A stretch of 64,000 nucleotides of DNA, taken from Hoeflea_A sp040932035. Its GTDB lineage: Bacteria; Pseudomonadota; Alphaproteobacteria; Rhizobiales; Rhizobiaceae. This document shows positions 1 through 8,702 of the stretch, piece by piece; position 1 is the stretch's first letter, and every line of letters begins with the position of its first letter. A program made the position numbers and the translations under genes. The stretch is taken from contig NZ_JBFRBB010000001.1 in assembly GCF_040932035.1 (NCBI RefSeq), positions 1,736,001-1,800,000 of the forward strand, given 5' to 3'. A model generated the notes under the pieces. It saw nothing but the letters and a program-made list of their open reading frames with translations. It was not told the DNA's origin and ran no database searches.

Positions 1-1177
1 ACACTTTTATCCAGGCGGCATTCTTGGCCGATGATTTCACGCAGGCATCAATGAAACGCATGCCGGCAAGACCGTCCTCGATGGTGGGGAATGAAACGTC
101 CTTCGCTGCCTTGCCACCTGTTCGTCCGGCCCGGATCGCCGCCGCCGCCTCGCTGTAGATATTGGCAAAGCCTTCGAGATAGCCTTCCGGATGGCCGGCC
201 GGAATCCGGGTGACCCTTGTCGCCGCACCGATGGCGCCGGCGCCGCCGCGTGTCAGAAGCTGCTTTGGTTTGCCGAACGGGGTGAACCATAGCTGGTTGG
301 GATGCTCCTGTTCCCATTCCAGGCCGCCTTTGCTTCCGTAGATACGCAGCTTCAGGCCGTTTTCGTTGCCGGGTGCGACCTGGCTGGTCCAGACCATGCC
401 CTTGGCGGGCTTTTCGCGGCCCTCCGGTTTGAACCGCAAAAGGACATGGACATTGTCGTCCAGCCGCCGGCCTTTGACAAAGGTGTCGAGATCGGCGGCG
501 ACGCTTTCCGTTTCAAGACCGCTGACGAAACTCGCAAGGTTCCAGGCATGCGTCCCTATATCGCCGACGCAGCCTCCGGCACCCGACTGCGCCGGATCGG
601 TACGCCATTTTGCCTGTTTGTTGCCGCTGCCTTCTTCGGCCTCCGTGAGCCAGTCCTGGGGATATTCGGCCTGTACCAGCCGGATGGTTCCAAGCTTTCC
701 CTTTGAAACCATGTCGCGGGCCTGCCGGATCATCGGATAGCCGGTGTAATTGTGGGTCAGCACAAAGAGCTTGCCGGATTTGTCCACCAGTTTTGCCAGT
801 TTTTTGGCGTCGGCCAGTGTTGAAGTCACCGGCTTGTCGCAGATCACATGAATGCCGGCTTCGAGAAACGCCTTTGCGGCGGGGTAGTGCATGTGGTTGG
901 GCGTTACGATGGAAACCCCCTCAATGCCGTCATCGCGTGCCGCCTCGATCTTTGCCATGTCCTTGAACGAGCGGTAGCAACGGTCCGGGTTGAGACCCAG
1001 TTCAAGACCGGACGCGAGTGCCCTTTGCGGATCAGATGAAAGCGCGCCCGCCACCAGTTCGTAATGCCCGTCTATGCGGGCAGCGATCCGGTGCACCGCA
1101 CCGATAAACGCGCCCTGGCCTCCACCGACCATGCCCAGCCGTATCGGTCCGGTATTTCGGTTCTTTGCGTCGCTCAT
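1..1177 (-). CDS. Gfo/Idh/MocA-family NAD(P)-dependent oxidoreductase (3' end cut by window edge)
   Basis: About 392 codons are open from an ATG at 1177 to the left edge with no stop, so only the last few residues are missing. The N-terminus carries a Rossmann dinucleotide loop (LGMVGGGQGAFIG, residues about 14-26). The family's DKP motif lies near residue 110 (VICDKPV), with the catalytic lysine, and a DIGTH motif near 207 supplies the usual aspartate/histidine pair. Enzymes of this family oxidise or reduce a hydroxyl of sugars, inositols or glycosides. It is the last visible gene of the operon that starts at 8377 and lies 9 bp after the isomerase at 1187. It is longer than, and clearly different from, the second family member at 2273-3406. 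The substrate cannot be read from sequence. Confidence 0.88.
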   Translation of the reverse strand, partial: MSDAKNRNTGPIRLGMVGGGQGAFIGAVHRIAARIDGHYELVAGALSSDPQRALASGLELGLNPDRCYRSFKDMAKIEAARDDGIEGVSIVTPNHMHYPAAKAFLEAGIHVICDKPVTSTLADAKKLAKLVDKSGKLFVLTHNYTGYPMIRQARDMVSKGKLGTIRLVQAEYPQDWLTEAEEGSGNKQAKWRTDPAQSGAGGCVGDIGTHAWNLASFVSGLETESVAADLDTFVKGRRLDDNVHVLLRFKPEGREKPAKGMVWTSQVAPGNENGLKLRIYGSKGGLEWEQEHPNQLWFTPFGKPKQLLTRGGAGAIGAATRVTRIPAGHPEGYLEGFANIYSEAAAAIRAGRTGGKAAKDVSFPTIEDGLAGMRFIDACVKSSAKNAAWIKV

Positions 1178-1186
1178 ATTGATCTC

Positions 1187-2242
1187 CTACAGTCCCAACA
1201 TCTGTCGGATCTGCTGCCTGTCTGTTTCACCGCCGGCGAAATCGTCAAACGCCTTTTCCGTCACACGGATAATGTGATCGGCAATGAACGGCGCACCCTC
1301 CGCAGCACCTTGTTCGGGGTGTTTAAGGCAGCATTCCCACTCAAGCACGGCCCAACTGTCGTAGTCGTACTGGGCAAGTTTCGAGAAAATGGCGGAAAAA
1401 TCAACCTGTCCGTCACCGAGAGACCGGAAGCGTCCCGCACGGTCGACCCAGCTTTGATAGCCTGAGTAAACGCCCTGCCGTCCGTCCGGGTTGAACTCGG
1501 CATCTTTCACGTGAAACGCTGAAATGCGCTCGTGATAAATGTCAATGAATGCAAGGTAATCGAGCTGCTGCAGCAGGAAATGCGAGGGGTCGTAATTGAT
1601 CGTGCAGCGCCGGTGCCCTCCAAGCGCCTCAAGGAACATCTCGAAAGTCGCACCGTCAAAGACGTCTTCGCCCGGATGGATTTCGTAACCGACATCAACA
1701 CCCTGTTCGTCATAGGCGTCGAGGATCGGTTTCCAGCGGCGGGCTAGTTCCGTAAAGGCCTCTTCTATAAGGCCCGCCGGACGCTGCGGCCAGGGGTAGA
1801 GGTAAGGAAAGGCGAGGGCGCCGGTAAACGATACGGAGACGTCAAGGCTGAGATTGCGCGAAGCTCTTGCCGCATAATTCATCTGCTCCACGGCCCATTT
1901 CTGGCGCGCCGCCGGATTGCCGTGCAGTGCTTCCGGCGCAAATGCATCGAACTGGCTGTCATAGGCAGGATGGACCGCTACCAGTTGCCCCTGAAGATGT
2001 GTCGAAAGTTCCGTTACCTCGACGCCTGCCTCGCCACAGATGCCTCTGATTTCATCGCAGTAATCCTTTGATTCAGAAGCGATTTTCAGATCCATGAACC
2101 GCTCGTCCCAGGTCGGGATCTGAACGCCCTTGTAGCCGAGGGATGCGGCCCAGTCGGTGATCGCGGGAAGCGAGTTGAACGGTGCTTCGTCGCCGGCAAA
2201 CTGTGCCAGGAACAGGGCCGGTCCCTTGATGTTGGTTGCCAT
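1187..2242 (-). CDS. IolE/xylose-isomerase-like TIM-barrel sugar isomerase/epimerase
   Basis: A 351-residue protein of the sugar phosphate isomerase/epimerase (AP endonuclease 2-like) superfamily. Candidate metal ligands appear in the expected order: a glutamate in YEIHPGEDVF (about 187), the aspartate and histidine of INYDPSHF, a histidine in FHVKDAEF (about 242) and a glutamate in AVLEWEC (about 300). Such enzymes isomerise, epimerise or dehydrate keto-sugars and inosose. It sits between two Gfo/Idh/MocA oxidoreductases (9 bp and 30 bp away), so it probably acts on the keto product of one of them. It is longer than the second isomerase at 3399-4175, mainly through insertions around the active site. 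The exact reaction is unknown. Confidence 0.85.
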   Translation of the reverse strand: MATNIKGPALFLAQFAGDEAPFNSLPAITDWAASLGYKGVQIPTWDERFMDLKIASESKDYCDEIRGICGEAGVEVTELSTHLQGQLVAVHPAYDSQFDAFAPEALHGNPAARQKWAVEQMNYAARASRNLSLDVSVSFTGALAFPYLYPWPQRPAGLIEEAFTELARRWKPILDAYDEQGVDVGYEIHPGEDVFDGATFEMFLEALGGHRRCTINYDPSHFLLQQLDYLAFIDIYHERISAFHVKDAEFNPDGRQGVYSGYQSWVDRAGRFRSLGDGQVDFSAIFSKLAQYDYDSWAVLEWECCLKHPEQGAAEGAPFIADHIIRVTEKAFDDFAGGETDRQQIRQMLGL

Positions 2243-2272
2243 TGATCAACTCCTTCACTGCATACAAAAGAT

Positions 2273-3406
2273 TCAGGCCAACAAAGCGGTGGCATCCGCC
2301 GGTGGCAGAGCTTCGGGCCGTTCGCACTGCGTCTCCATGTCTATGAAGCGCCCTTCATCACCGGATTGCAGAATTGCCGTCATGACCTCCACGACATGCA
2401 ACGCCAATTCAAGCGAGCAGCGGTGCTGGCGGCCTTCCGAAAGTGCTTGCGCCATGTCGGCAAGACCAGCGGCGCGATAGTTCGCCACATCGCCGCCGGG
2501 ATGCTCTTCGTTGTTGACGCTAAAAGGGTGCTCCCAGTCCGCTGCGTGATCGACAAAATCTCCGCCCCTGGTAATTGAGACATCGCCGGCAAAGAAATTC
2601 GGGTCCGGCAGGAAGATCGACCCGTCTTCGCCATAGAGCTCCATTGGCGCGTGGCCATGCCGCCACACATCCCAGCTTGCACCCAATGTCACAGCTGCGC
2701 CGTTCCGGAATTCGAGCAATGCGTGAAAAGTGGTCGGCGTTTCGACCGTTATTTTCTCTCCGGCCCGCGGCTGCGAGGTAATGGTGCGTTCAGGGTCAGG
2801 AGTGGATGAAATTGCCGCAACGCGTTTGACCGGCCCGATCAGCTGCACGAGATTAGAGATGTAGTACGGCCCGAGATCAAGGATTGGCCCGCCGCCGGGC
2901 TTGAAGAAGAAGTCCGGGTTAGGGTGCCAGTCCTCCATACCGTGGCTCATTACGTGGCATGTGCCGCCGGTGATCTTTCCAACCGCACCTGTATCGATCA
3001 GGTGTCGGGCAAGCTGATGGGAGCCGCCGAGAAATGTATCCGGCGCCGAGCCGACGCGAAGTCCGTTCATCTGTGCGATTTCCGCAAGTTCCCGGCCTTC
3101 GGCCACGGAAAGCACAAACGGTTTTTCAGAGTAGACGTTTTTGCCAGCGAGCAGGATCTGCTTGGATACGTCGAAATGGGCTGCCGGGATTGTCAGGTTG
3201 ACAATGATGTTGATATCGTCGGCAGCGAGCAGGCCTTCTACGGTCTGCGCCCGCAAGCCGAATTCTTGCGCTCGCGACCGTGCGGCCTCTTCGCTGAGAT
3301 CGGCACATGCCCTTATTTCAAAACCGCTGAACAGTGGGGACAATCTCATATAAGCGGCCGATATGTTGCCGCATCCCATTATTCCTACGCCGAGACGTTC
3401 AGGCAT
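2273..3406 (-). CDS. Gfo/Idh/MocA-family oxidoreductase
   Basis: A 377-residue protein with an N-terminal Rossmann loop (GVGIMGCGNISAAY, residues about 7-20) and the family motif EKPF near residue 95, followed by the C-terminal alpha/beta substrate domain beginning around GGGPILDLGPYY. The usual aspartate is present there, but tyrosines replace the common histidine position, so the substrate preference may differ from that of the gene at the left edge. Its start overlaps the end of the upstream isomerase by 8 bp, showing co-translation. It is predicted to be a cytoplasmic NAD(P)-dependent sugar or polyol dehydrogenase of the imported carbohydrate. Confidence 0.87.
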   Translation of the reverse strand: MPERLGVGIMGCGNISAAYMRLSPLFSGFEIRACADLSEEAARSRAQEFGLRAQTVEGLLAADDINIIVNLTIPAAHFDVSKQILLAGKNVYSEKPFVLSVAEGRELAEIAQMNGLRVGSAPDTFLGGSHQLARHLIDTGAVGKITGGTCHVMSHGMEDWHPNPDFFFKPGGGPILDLGPYYISNLVQLIGPVKRVAAISSTPDPERTITSQPRAGEKITVETPTTFHALLEFRNGAAVTLGASWDVWRHGHAPMELYGEDGSIFLPDPNFFAGDVSITRGGDFVDHAADWEHPFSVNNEEHPGGDVANYRAAGLADMAQALSEGRQHRCSLELALHVVEVMTAILQSGDEGRFIDMETQCERPEALPPADATALLA

Positions 3407-4175
3407 TTTGCACCTCTGTCATTCCGCTCAGGGCTTCGATCGAGCGCTTTGCAAAGCGTTCGAAATCATTTGGATTGTCGTGTTCCACAATAAGGTATTG
3501 AACGTTTCCGTGCTTCCGCAACTCGCGAAGAATGTTCCGCCAGGCTACAATCCCGTGACCGACATCGGCCCAGCCGTCCTCGTCCTCGCAATGACCGGTC
3601 GGCGCAATGTCTTTTACATGGACAGCCGTGATGCGCGGGCCGTATTTCTCGATCCACTCGAGCGGTTCGCCGCCTCCGCGAATGATCCAGGCGATATCGG
3701 CTTCCCAATCCATATCCGGCGCTTCGTCCAACAGGATTTGCTGCGGTGTCGTGCCGTCAGCGAGCGGTTGGAATTCGAAGTCGTGATTGTGCCAGCCGAA
3801 ACGGCGGCCCGTTGCCCGAACCTTTTCATTTATGGCCGAAAGCCGCTTGCCGAAATCGGCCCATTCCGAGGCATTTGTCGGTCGCTGGTGTTCGTCCAGA
3901 TAGGGGCAGAATATGGACCTGATCCCAAGTTTCTCGGCCAGCGCGATCGACGCATCAAATTCATTTTCCATGGCCTCAACTGAAAAATGCGCAGTGGGCA
4001 TCGTCAGGCCGGCGGTTGCCAGCTGGGCGCTGAACGACTCCGGCTCTCCATATACGGCTCCAAATCCTTCCACCTGGGTGTAGCCAAGGCGTCCCAGGCT
4101 CGTCAGCACCCTGTCCCAGGGTGTGAAATTGCGTGCGCTATAAAGCTGAAATGACAAGTCCATTGCAGTTTCCAT
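3399..4175 (-). CDS. IolE-like TIM-barrel sugar isomerase/epimerase
   Basis: A 258-residue single-domain TIM barrel. Motifs typical of the family are GWHNHDFEF (middle), an acidic residue in WEADIAWII, AVHVKDIAP and the C-terminal glutamate in YLIVEHDNP; together these form a divalent metal site. The length is normal for the family. It is the first enzyme gene after the transporter genes (18 bp from the ATPase stop) and overlaps the next oxidoreductase by 8 bp. With 1187-2242 it makes the second isomerase/oxidoreductase pair in the operon, which suggests a pathway through one or more keto-sugar intermediates. Confidence 0.85.
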   Translation of the reverse strand: METAMDLSFQLYSARNFTPWDRVLTSLGRLGYTQVEGFGAVYGEPESFSAQLATAGLTMPTAHFSVEAMENEFDASIALAEKLGIRSIFCPYLDEHQRPTNASEWADFGKRLSAINEKVRATGRRFGWHNHDFEFQPLADGTTPQQILLDEAPDMDWEADIAWIIRGGGEPLEWIEKYGPRITAVHVKDIAPTGHCEDEDGWADVGHGIVAWRNILRELRKHGNVQYLIVEHDNPNDFERFAKRSIEALSGMTEVQNA

Positions 4176-4193
4176 TCAGAATATATGGTTGGT

Positions 4194-5282
4194 TCACAGT
4201 CTGTTTTCAGTTTGCATGTCGAAGACGGAGGCGCTGACGGGATCGAAACCGATGTTCAGCTTTTCACCCACCTCTACATTCTTCTGTCCATCCATGCGGA
4301 ACCGGAATTCCTGGTCGGCAAGTGTCGTCCAGACGAGTGTGTCCGAGCCCATCGGCTCCACAACCTCGACTGCAACCTCGTGTGAGAACGCCTTGCCGGA
4401 AGCATCTCGGCCGATGGACACATGCTCCGGCCTTACACCGAGCCAGGCTTCCGATCCGTCTGCCGATCCGCCATTTTCAAACGGGTACCGCGACAGGTCG
4501 ACACTCAGCCCTCCGGTTGCAAATTGCGGATTTCCTCCGCCGTTCAACTTGCCCGGCATGAAATTCATTCCCGGCGAGCCGATGAACCCGGCAACATATT
4601 TGTTGTTCGGGTGATTGTAGATCGCATGCGGCGTATCGAGCTGCTGAACCTTGCCATCGCGCATGATCGCAATACGGTCGGCCAGCGTCAGCGCTTCTAT
4701 CTGGTCGTGCGTTACGTAGATCATCGTATTGCTTAGTTTCTGGTGCAGTCGTTTAATCTCGACCCGCAGCTCAGCGCGCAATTTGGCGTCTAGGTTCGAC
4801 AACGGCTCGTCGAACAGGAACACATCGACCTCGCGTACCAGCGCCCGTCCGATGGCGACGCGCTGGCGCTGTCCGCCCGAGAGCTGTGCCGGTTTACGTT
4901 TGAGAAGCGACTCGATCTGAAGGATGGAGGCGGCGCGTGCCACACGTTCCACGATCTCGGCCTTGGGAATGCCGGCGTTTTTCAGGCCGAAGGACAGATT
5001 GCCCTCAACGCTCATTTGCGGATAGAGCGCATAGGACTGAAAAACCATGCCGATGCCGCGATCCTTCGGTTCTTTCCAGGTGACGTTGTTTCCCTTGATG
5101 AAGATCTGGCCGTCCGAGATATCCAGTAGCCCGGCGATGCAGTTCAGCAAGGTTGACTTGCCGCAGCCCGACGCGCCCAGAAGCACCAGGAACTCGCCGT
5201 CATAAATGTCGAGATTGAGGTCTTCCAGAACCTTCAGGTCGCCAAAGTTGAGCGAAAGGTCTTTGATTTCAATGCTTTTCAT
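4194..5282 (-). CDS. Sugar ABC transporter ATP-binding protein (MalK/UgpC type)
   Basis: A 362-residue ATPase of carbohydrate-uptake transporter family 1. Walker A is GASGCGKST (about residue 36), the ABC signature LSGGQRQR is near 134 and Walker B is VFLFDEPLSNLDAK. The switch histidine lies in YVTHDQ. About 120 C-terminal residues form the TOBE-type regulatory domain of MalK proteins, including SPGMNFMPG. It energises the two permeases encoded just upstream (4 bp gap). Each importer of this class uses a homodimer of the ATPase. The sugar is not predictable from this subunit. Confidence 0.95.
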   Translation of the reverse strand: MKSIEIKDLSLNFGDLKVLEDLNLDIYDGEFLVLLGASGCGKSTLLNCIAGLLDISDGQIFIKGNNVTWKEPKDRGIGMVFQSYALYPQMSVEGNLSFGLKNAGIPKAEIVERVARAASILQIESLLKRKPAQLSGGQRQRVAIGRALVREVDVFLFDEPLSNLDAKLRAELRVEIKRLHQKLSNTMIYVTHDQIEALTLADRIAIMRDGKVQQLDTPHAIYNHPNNKYVAGFIGSPGMNFMPGKLNGGGNPQFATGGLSVDLSRYPFENGGSADGSEAWLGVRPEHVSIGRDASGKAFSHEVAVEVVEPMGSDTLVWTTLADQEFRFRMDGQKNVEVGEKLNIGFDPVSASVFDMQTENRL

Positions 5283-5286
5283 GGGT

Positions 5287-6171
5287 CTAGCCTTTCACCG
5301 CGCCGGCTGCGATTCCGCGGACGAAATATTTGCCGGACAGGAAATAGATCAGCAGGGGAACGCCGCCCGTCAGGATCGTTGCGGCCATGTTGACGTTGTA
5401 TTCCTTCACGCCCTGCGTCGTGTTGACGATGTTGTTGAGTTGGACCGTCATCGGGAAATTCTTGGTTCCGGCGAAGATGACACCGAACAGGAAGTCGTTC
5501 CAGATGCCGGTAACCTGAAGAATGATGGCAACCACAAAAATGGGTGGTGACATCGGCACGAGGATTTTCAGGAATATTCCCCAGAAGCCGGCACCGTCAA
5601 CGCGGGCCGCCTTGAAGAGCTCCTCAGGCAGCGATGCGAAGTAATTGCGGAAAAGCAGCGTTAGGATCGGCATGCCGAAGATCGTGTGGATAAAGATCAC
5701 CCCTGCAAGGGAGCCGAAAATACCCAGTTCCCTGGTGATGATGACCAGCGGATAAAGCATGACCTGATAGGGAATGAACGATCCGAAAATGAGGATTGTG
5801 AAGAACACCTCGGCGCCCTTGAAACGCCAGAATGAAAGCGCGTAGCCGTTCACCGATGCTATGGCAATCGAAATGATGACGCTGGGAATGAGGATCTGCA
5901 CCGAATTCCAGAAGCCGACTTTGAGGCCTTCGCAATACAGGCCGGTACAGGCTGTGTCCCAGGCCTTGACCCAAGGTTCGAATGTAACTTCCACGGGCGG
6001 TGCGAATATGTTTCCAAGCCGGACTTCCGGCATGCCCTTGAGCGACGTCATGATCATCACATAAAGCGGCAGAAGATAGTAAAGCGCCGCAACGATCAGC
6101 ACCGAATAGATCATGATCCTGGTGGGATCGAAATTGCGCTGGGGGCGTGGGCCGATGGGTTCGATTGACAT
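5287..6171 (-). CDS. Carbohydrate ABC transporter permease (MalG type)
   Basis: A 294-residue inner-membrane protein with about six transmembrane segments. The cytoplasmic EAA loop that contacts the ATPase is present near residues 190-215 (EELFKAARVDGAGFWGIF). An unusual hydrophilic stretch with two cysteines (DTACTGLYCEG, about residues 74-84) lies in the first periplasmic loop, also seen in some GtsC/GlcU-type glucose and mannose permeases. It is separated by 3 bp from the partner permease and by 4 bp from the ATPase gene. Confidence 0.93.
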   Translation of the reverse strand: MSIEPIGPRPQRNFDPTRIMIYSVLIVAALYYLLPLYVMIMTSLKGMPEVRLGNIFAPPVEVTFEPWVKAWDTACTGLYCEGLKVGFWNSVQILIPSVIISIAIASVNGYALSFWRFKGAEVFFTILIFGSFIPYQVMLYPLVIITRELGIFGSLAGVIFIHTIFGMPILTLLFRNYFASLPEELFKAARVDGAGFWGIFLKILVPMSPPIFVVAIILQVTGIWNDFLFGVIFAGTKNFPMTVQLNNIVNTTQGVKEYNVNMAATILTGGVPLLIYFLSGKYFVRGIAAGAVKG

Positions 6172-6174
6172 GGC

Positions 6175-7068
6175 TTACCCCTGCTTCTTCTTGCCGTATT
6201 CGAGATAGACCCAGGGGATCAGAATGATCAGAACCGTGGTTAGCATGACGGTCGATGCGGCCAGCGCCTGTCCGACATTGGCGCGTGCGAACATGAAGTC
6301 GTAGACATATTTGGCCGGCACCTCCGAGGCGATGCCGGGGCCGCCATTTGTAAGGGCGACAACGAGGTCGTAGAGCCGCACGATGCCGGAGGCGATGATG
6401 ACGAGTGTCGTGACGAACACGCCGCGCATCATCGGAATGACAACAAATATATACGTCTTCCATTTCGGAATTCCGTCGACACGGGCGGCCTTCCAGATTT
6501 CGTCGTCAACCGCTCTGAGGCCCGCCAGCATCAATGCCATCACAAATCCCGTGCCCTGCCAGATACCGGCTATGAGGAGGGCATATATAACCGTGTCGCG
6601 GTGTGCGATGAGATCGAATGTAAAGCTTTCCCAGCCGAGATTGCGGATGGCTTCCTGCAGACCGAGAGTCGGATTGAGAATCCATTGCCAAACGACACCG
6701 GTGACGATGAAGGAGAGCGCAAACGGGTAGAGATAAATCGTACGAAACGTGTTTTCGAAGCGGATTTTCTGATCCATGAAAGCGGCCAGAACAAAGCCGA
6801 CGACCAGGGAAAATATCAACGACACAACACCGTATATTGCAATGTTTTCGACGGATTTCGTCCAGCGCGACGTGTTGAAAAGCCGCTCATACTGGGCAAA
6901 TCCGACGAACTCATTGACGGGCAGGGCGCGCGACGCGGAGAATGAGTAGATCACCGTCCACACCGAACATCCCACAAAGACGACAAGTGTCGTCAGGATC
7001 ATCGGTGTCGCCGCCACCTTGGCGTTGAGATTGCGAAAATAGGGGTTGGGTCTGGCCTGGTTCGCCAT
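6175..7068 (-). CDS. Carbohydrate ABC transporter permease (MalF type)
   Basis: A 297-residue membrane protein with about six transmembrane helices and the EAA loop near residues 190-215 (EIWKAARVDGIPKWKTYIF). It forms the heterodimeric channel with the MalG-type permease encoded 3 bp downstream. It lacks the large periplasmic loop of enteric MalF, as is usual in alphaproteobacterial family-1 sugar importers. It follows the binding-protein gene after a 67-bp gap that holds a stem-loop. Confidence 0.93.
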   Translation of the reverse strand: MANQARPNPYFRNLNAKVAATPMILTTLVVFVGCSVWTVIYSFSASRALPVNEFVGFAQYERLFNTSRWTKSVENIAIYGVVSLIFSLVVGFVLAAFMDQKIRFENTFRTIYLYPFALSFIVTGVVWQWILNPTLGLQEAIRNLGWESFTFDLIAHRDTVIYALLIAGIWQGTGFVMALMLAGLRAVDDEIWKAARVDGIPKWKTYIFVVIPMMRGVFVTTLVIIASGIVRLYDLVVALTNGGPGIASEVPAKYVYDFMFARANVGQALAASTVMLTTVLIILIPWVYLEYGKKKQG

Positions 7069-7087
7069 GGCTTTGCTCCGGGGAGGA

Positions 7088-7116
7088 GGGAACCAGCCGT
7101 CAAGCGACCGGTTCCC
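7088..7116 (-). other. Intercistronic stem-loop after the binding-protein gene
   Basis: Perfect 7-bp arms (7088-7094 and 7110-7116, GGGAACC against GGTTCCC) enclose a 15-nt loop, starting about 19 nt after the stop of the binding-protein gene. There is no T-run. In periplasmic-binding-protein operons such hairpins commonly protect the 5' message from 3' decay or act as partial terminators, which raises binding protein over permease. That role here is inferred. Confidence 0.5.
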
Positions 7117-7135
7117 GGACCTTTAAAGCGCCTTG

Positions 7136-8377
7136 TCAGTCGGCGTTCTGGACGATCTCGACGTAACGCTCCTGGGCTTCTGCCGGGGACATGTCGGGGT
7201 CATTGAAGAATTCAACCCAGAGGTCTTCAAACTGGCCTTGCGTGTCGGACGACCAGGTCTGTTCTCCGGAAGGCAGAATGTTTTCCGGTTTCTCCAATAT
7301 GGCCAGACCTTTTTTCATACAGTCATTGGCTGCGGCGAGGTCGATATCGCCGCGGATCGGCAGCGAACCCTTTTTCAGGTTGAAATCGACCTGCACGGCT
7401 TTCGAGACCAGCAACGAAGCCAGTTCAAGTTGAGCCTTGACGATCTCCGGATTGTCGCCGGCTGGCTTGGGGAAGTAGAAGGCATCGCCGCCGGTGTCGA
7501 GCACCGGATGGACGCCAAGGCCGGGAAGGCAATCGTATTCCTTCCCGGCGGTCTGGCCCGCCACACCGAATTCACCCTGGGCCCAGTCACCCATAATCTG
7601 TGCACCGGCCTTGCCGGTAATCACCATGTTTGCAGCGTCGTTCCAGGCGCGCCCCACATAGCCGTCATCGACCATGTCACGCGCTGCTGCAATGGCTTCG
7701 AATACTTGTGTCATTTCAGGGCTGGCGGCGGCCTCGGCGCTCTTTTCTGCATTGATCTGGCGGTAAAGGTCCGTGCCGCCCAGCGCCACCATGAAGACAC
7801 CGGCCATGCCGTTGATCTGCCAGGGTTCACCACCCACGGCAAGCGGGATGACACCGGCTTCGCGAAGCTTGGGCGCAGCGGCTGCAAATTCACTCCAGTT
7901 GGCGGGCACCGCCAGTCCGGCGTTCTCAAACACGCCGCGGTTCAGCCACATCCACTGAAACGAGTGGATATTGACCGGTACGCAATAGAGCTTGCCGTCA
8001 TAGCGGCAGGCATCAAGCAGTTTTGCCGGACGGATGATATCGGCCCAGCCTTCCTTTTCGGCAAGTTCGGTCAGGTCGGTCATCAGGCCGGCCTTTACAA
8101 GGTCTTCAGCGTCGCGGCCCGTGTTGAGCTGCGTTGCGCCCATCGGATCACCGCCGGAAATACGGCTGATGATGATCGGGCGGGCATTGCCACCTCCGGC
8201 AATGGCGCCGTCGACCCAATTGTTTCCGGTCGCGTTGAATGCATCTGCGAACACTTTAACGGCAGCAGCTTCACCGCCTGATGTCCACCAGTGCGTCACT
8301 TCGAGATCCGTTGCCGCGGCTGCGCCGACGCCGGCAAGAATCGTGGTTGCTGCAAGAGCTGTTCTAATTCCAAGCAT
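7136..8377 (-). CDS. Extracellular sugar-binding protein of an ABC importer
   Basis: With the ATG at 8377 the protein has 413 residues. This start is preferred to one 48 bp upstream because a GGGAGG ribosome-binding site lies 6 nt before it and the protein then begins directly with a signal peptide (residues 1 to about 22, ending AAAA-TDLE). The mature part resembles cluster B/family 1 solute-binding proteins (VTHWWTSGGE near the N-terminus, IMGDWAQGEF in the middle) that bind mono- or disaccharides. It captures substrate in the periplasm for the permeases at 5287-7068. It is the first gene of the operon and the LacI-type operators lie in front of it. Confidence 0.93.
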   Translation of the reverse strand: MLGIRTALAATTILAGVGAAAATDLEVTHWWTSGGEAAAVKVFADAFNATGNNWVDGAIAGGGNARPIIISRISGGDPMGATQLNTGRDAEDLVKAGLMTDLTELAEKEGWADIIRPAKLLDACRYDGKLYCVPVNIHSFQWMWLNRGVFENAGLAVPANWSEFAAAAPKLREAGVIPLAVGGEPWQINGMAGVFMVALGGTDLYRQINAEKSAEAAASPEMTQVFEAIAAARDMVDDGYVGRAWNDAANMVITGKAGAQIMGDWAQGEFGVAGQTAGKEYDCLPGLGVHPVLDTGGDAFYFPKPAGDNPEIVKAQLELASLLVSKAVQVDFNLKKGSLPIRGDIDLAAANDCMKKGLAILEKPENILPSGEQTWSSDTQGQFEDLWVEFFNDPDMSPAEAQERYVEIVQNAD

Positions 8378-8442
8378 ATAAGCCTCCCATGGGGTGCCGT
8401 TCTCCCGATGCACCCGGATAGTCAATTTGGACTACTGCGTAC

Positions 8443-8486
8443 GTAATCGATTACATTTGCTGTTATATTGCCTTGTAATCGATTAC
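8443..8486. promoter_or_regulatory. Two LacI/GalR-type operator palindromes
   Basis: The 12-mer GTAATCGATTAC occurs twice, at 8443-8454 and 8475-8486. The second copy extends to a 14-bp perfect palindrome with central CG. Centres are 32 bp apart, about three helical turns. Even palindromes with a central CG are typical of LacI-family sites. The regulator is not encoded in this window and may lie beyond the left edge. Both sites fall between the likely promoter and the start of the binding-protein gene, a position that fits repression. Confidence 0.8.
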
Positions 8487-8493
8487 ATTAATA

Positions 8494-8522
8494 AGAATGC
8501 GCGTGGACCGCATTTCTGTCAA
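8494..8522 (-). promoter_or_regulatory. Candidate promoter of the sugar ABC operon
   Basis: On the minus strand a perfect -35 box TTGACA (8517-8522) is followed after 17 bp by a weak -10 hexamer CATTCT (8494-8499). Transcription would begin near 8487, at the edge of the first palindrome. The rest of the gap between 8378 and 8702 shows no coding potential that I trust. Confidence 0.45.
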
Positions 8523-8702
8523 GCACAAATTATCAGTCTGGATTGCAGGCAGCTGGAAATAAAAGCATAACGGGAAATACCGGATGCACTCACGGATCGG
8601 ACTGAGTGGAACATAGTATTTTAAATCAACGCTTTCGCACCACTCAGGCTTCTGAATTGGATTTTGCGCTGCCCTTCGCCCCATTGTGGACGGACCCAGG
8701 CT

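Noticed and set aside
5624..6463. A 279-codon minus-strand frame overlapping both permease genes
   Set aside because: It is histidine- and arginine-rich without hydrophobic pattern, and is the off-frame shadow of two well-supported permeases.
7133..8281. A 382-codon plus-strand open frame opposite the sugar-binding protein gene
   Set aside because: It is the complementary-frame shadow of a clear binding-protein gene with signal peptide, has no family motif and no ribosome-binding site.
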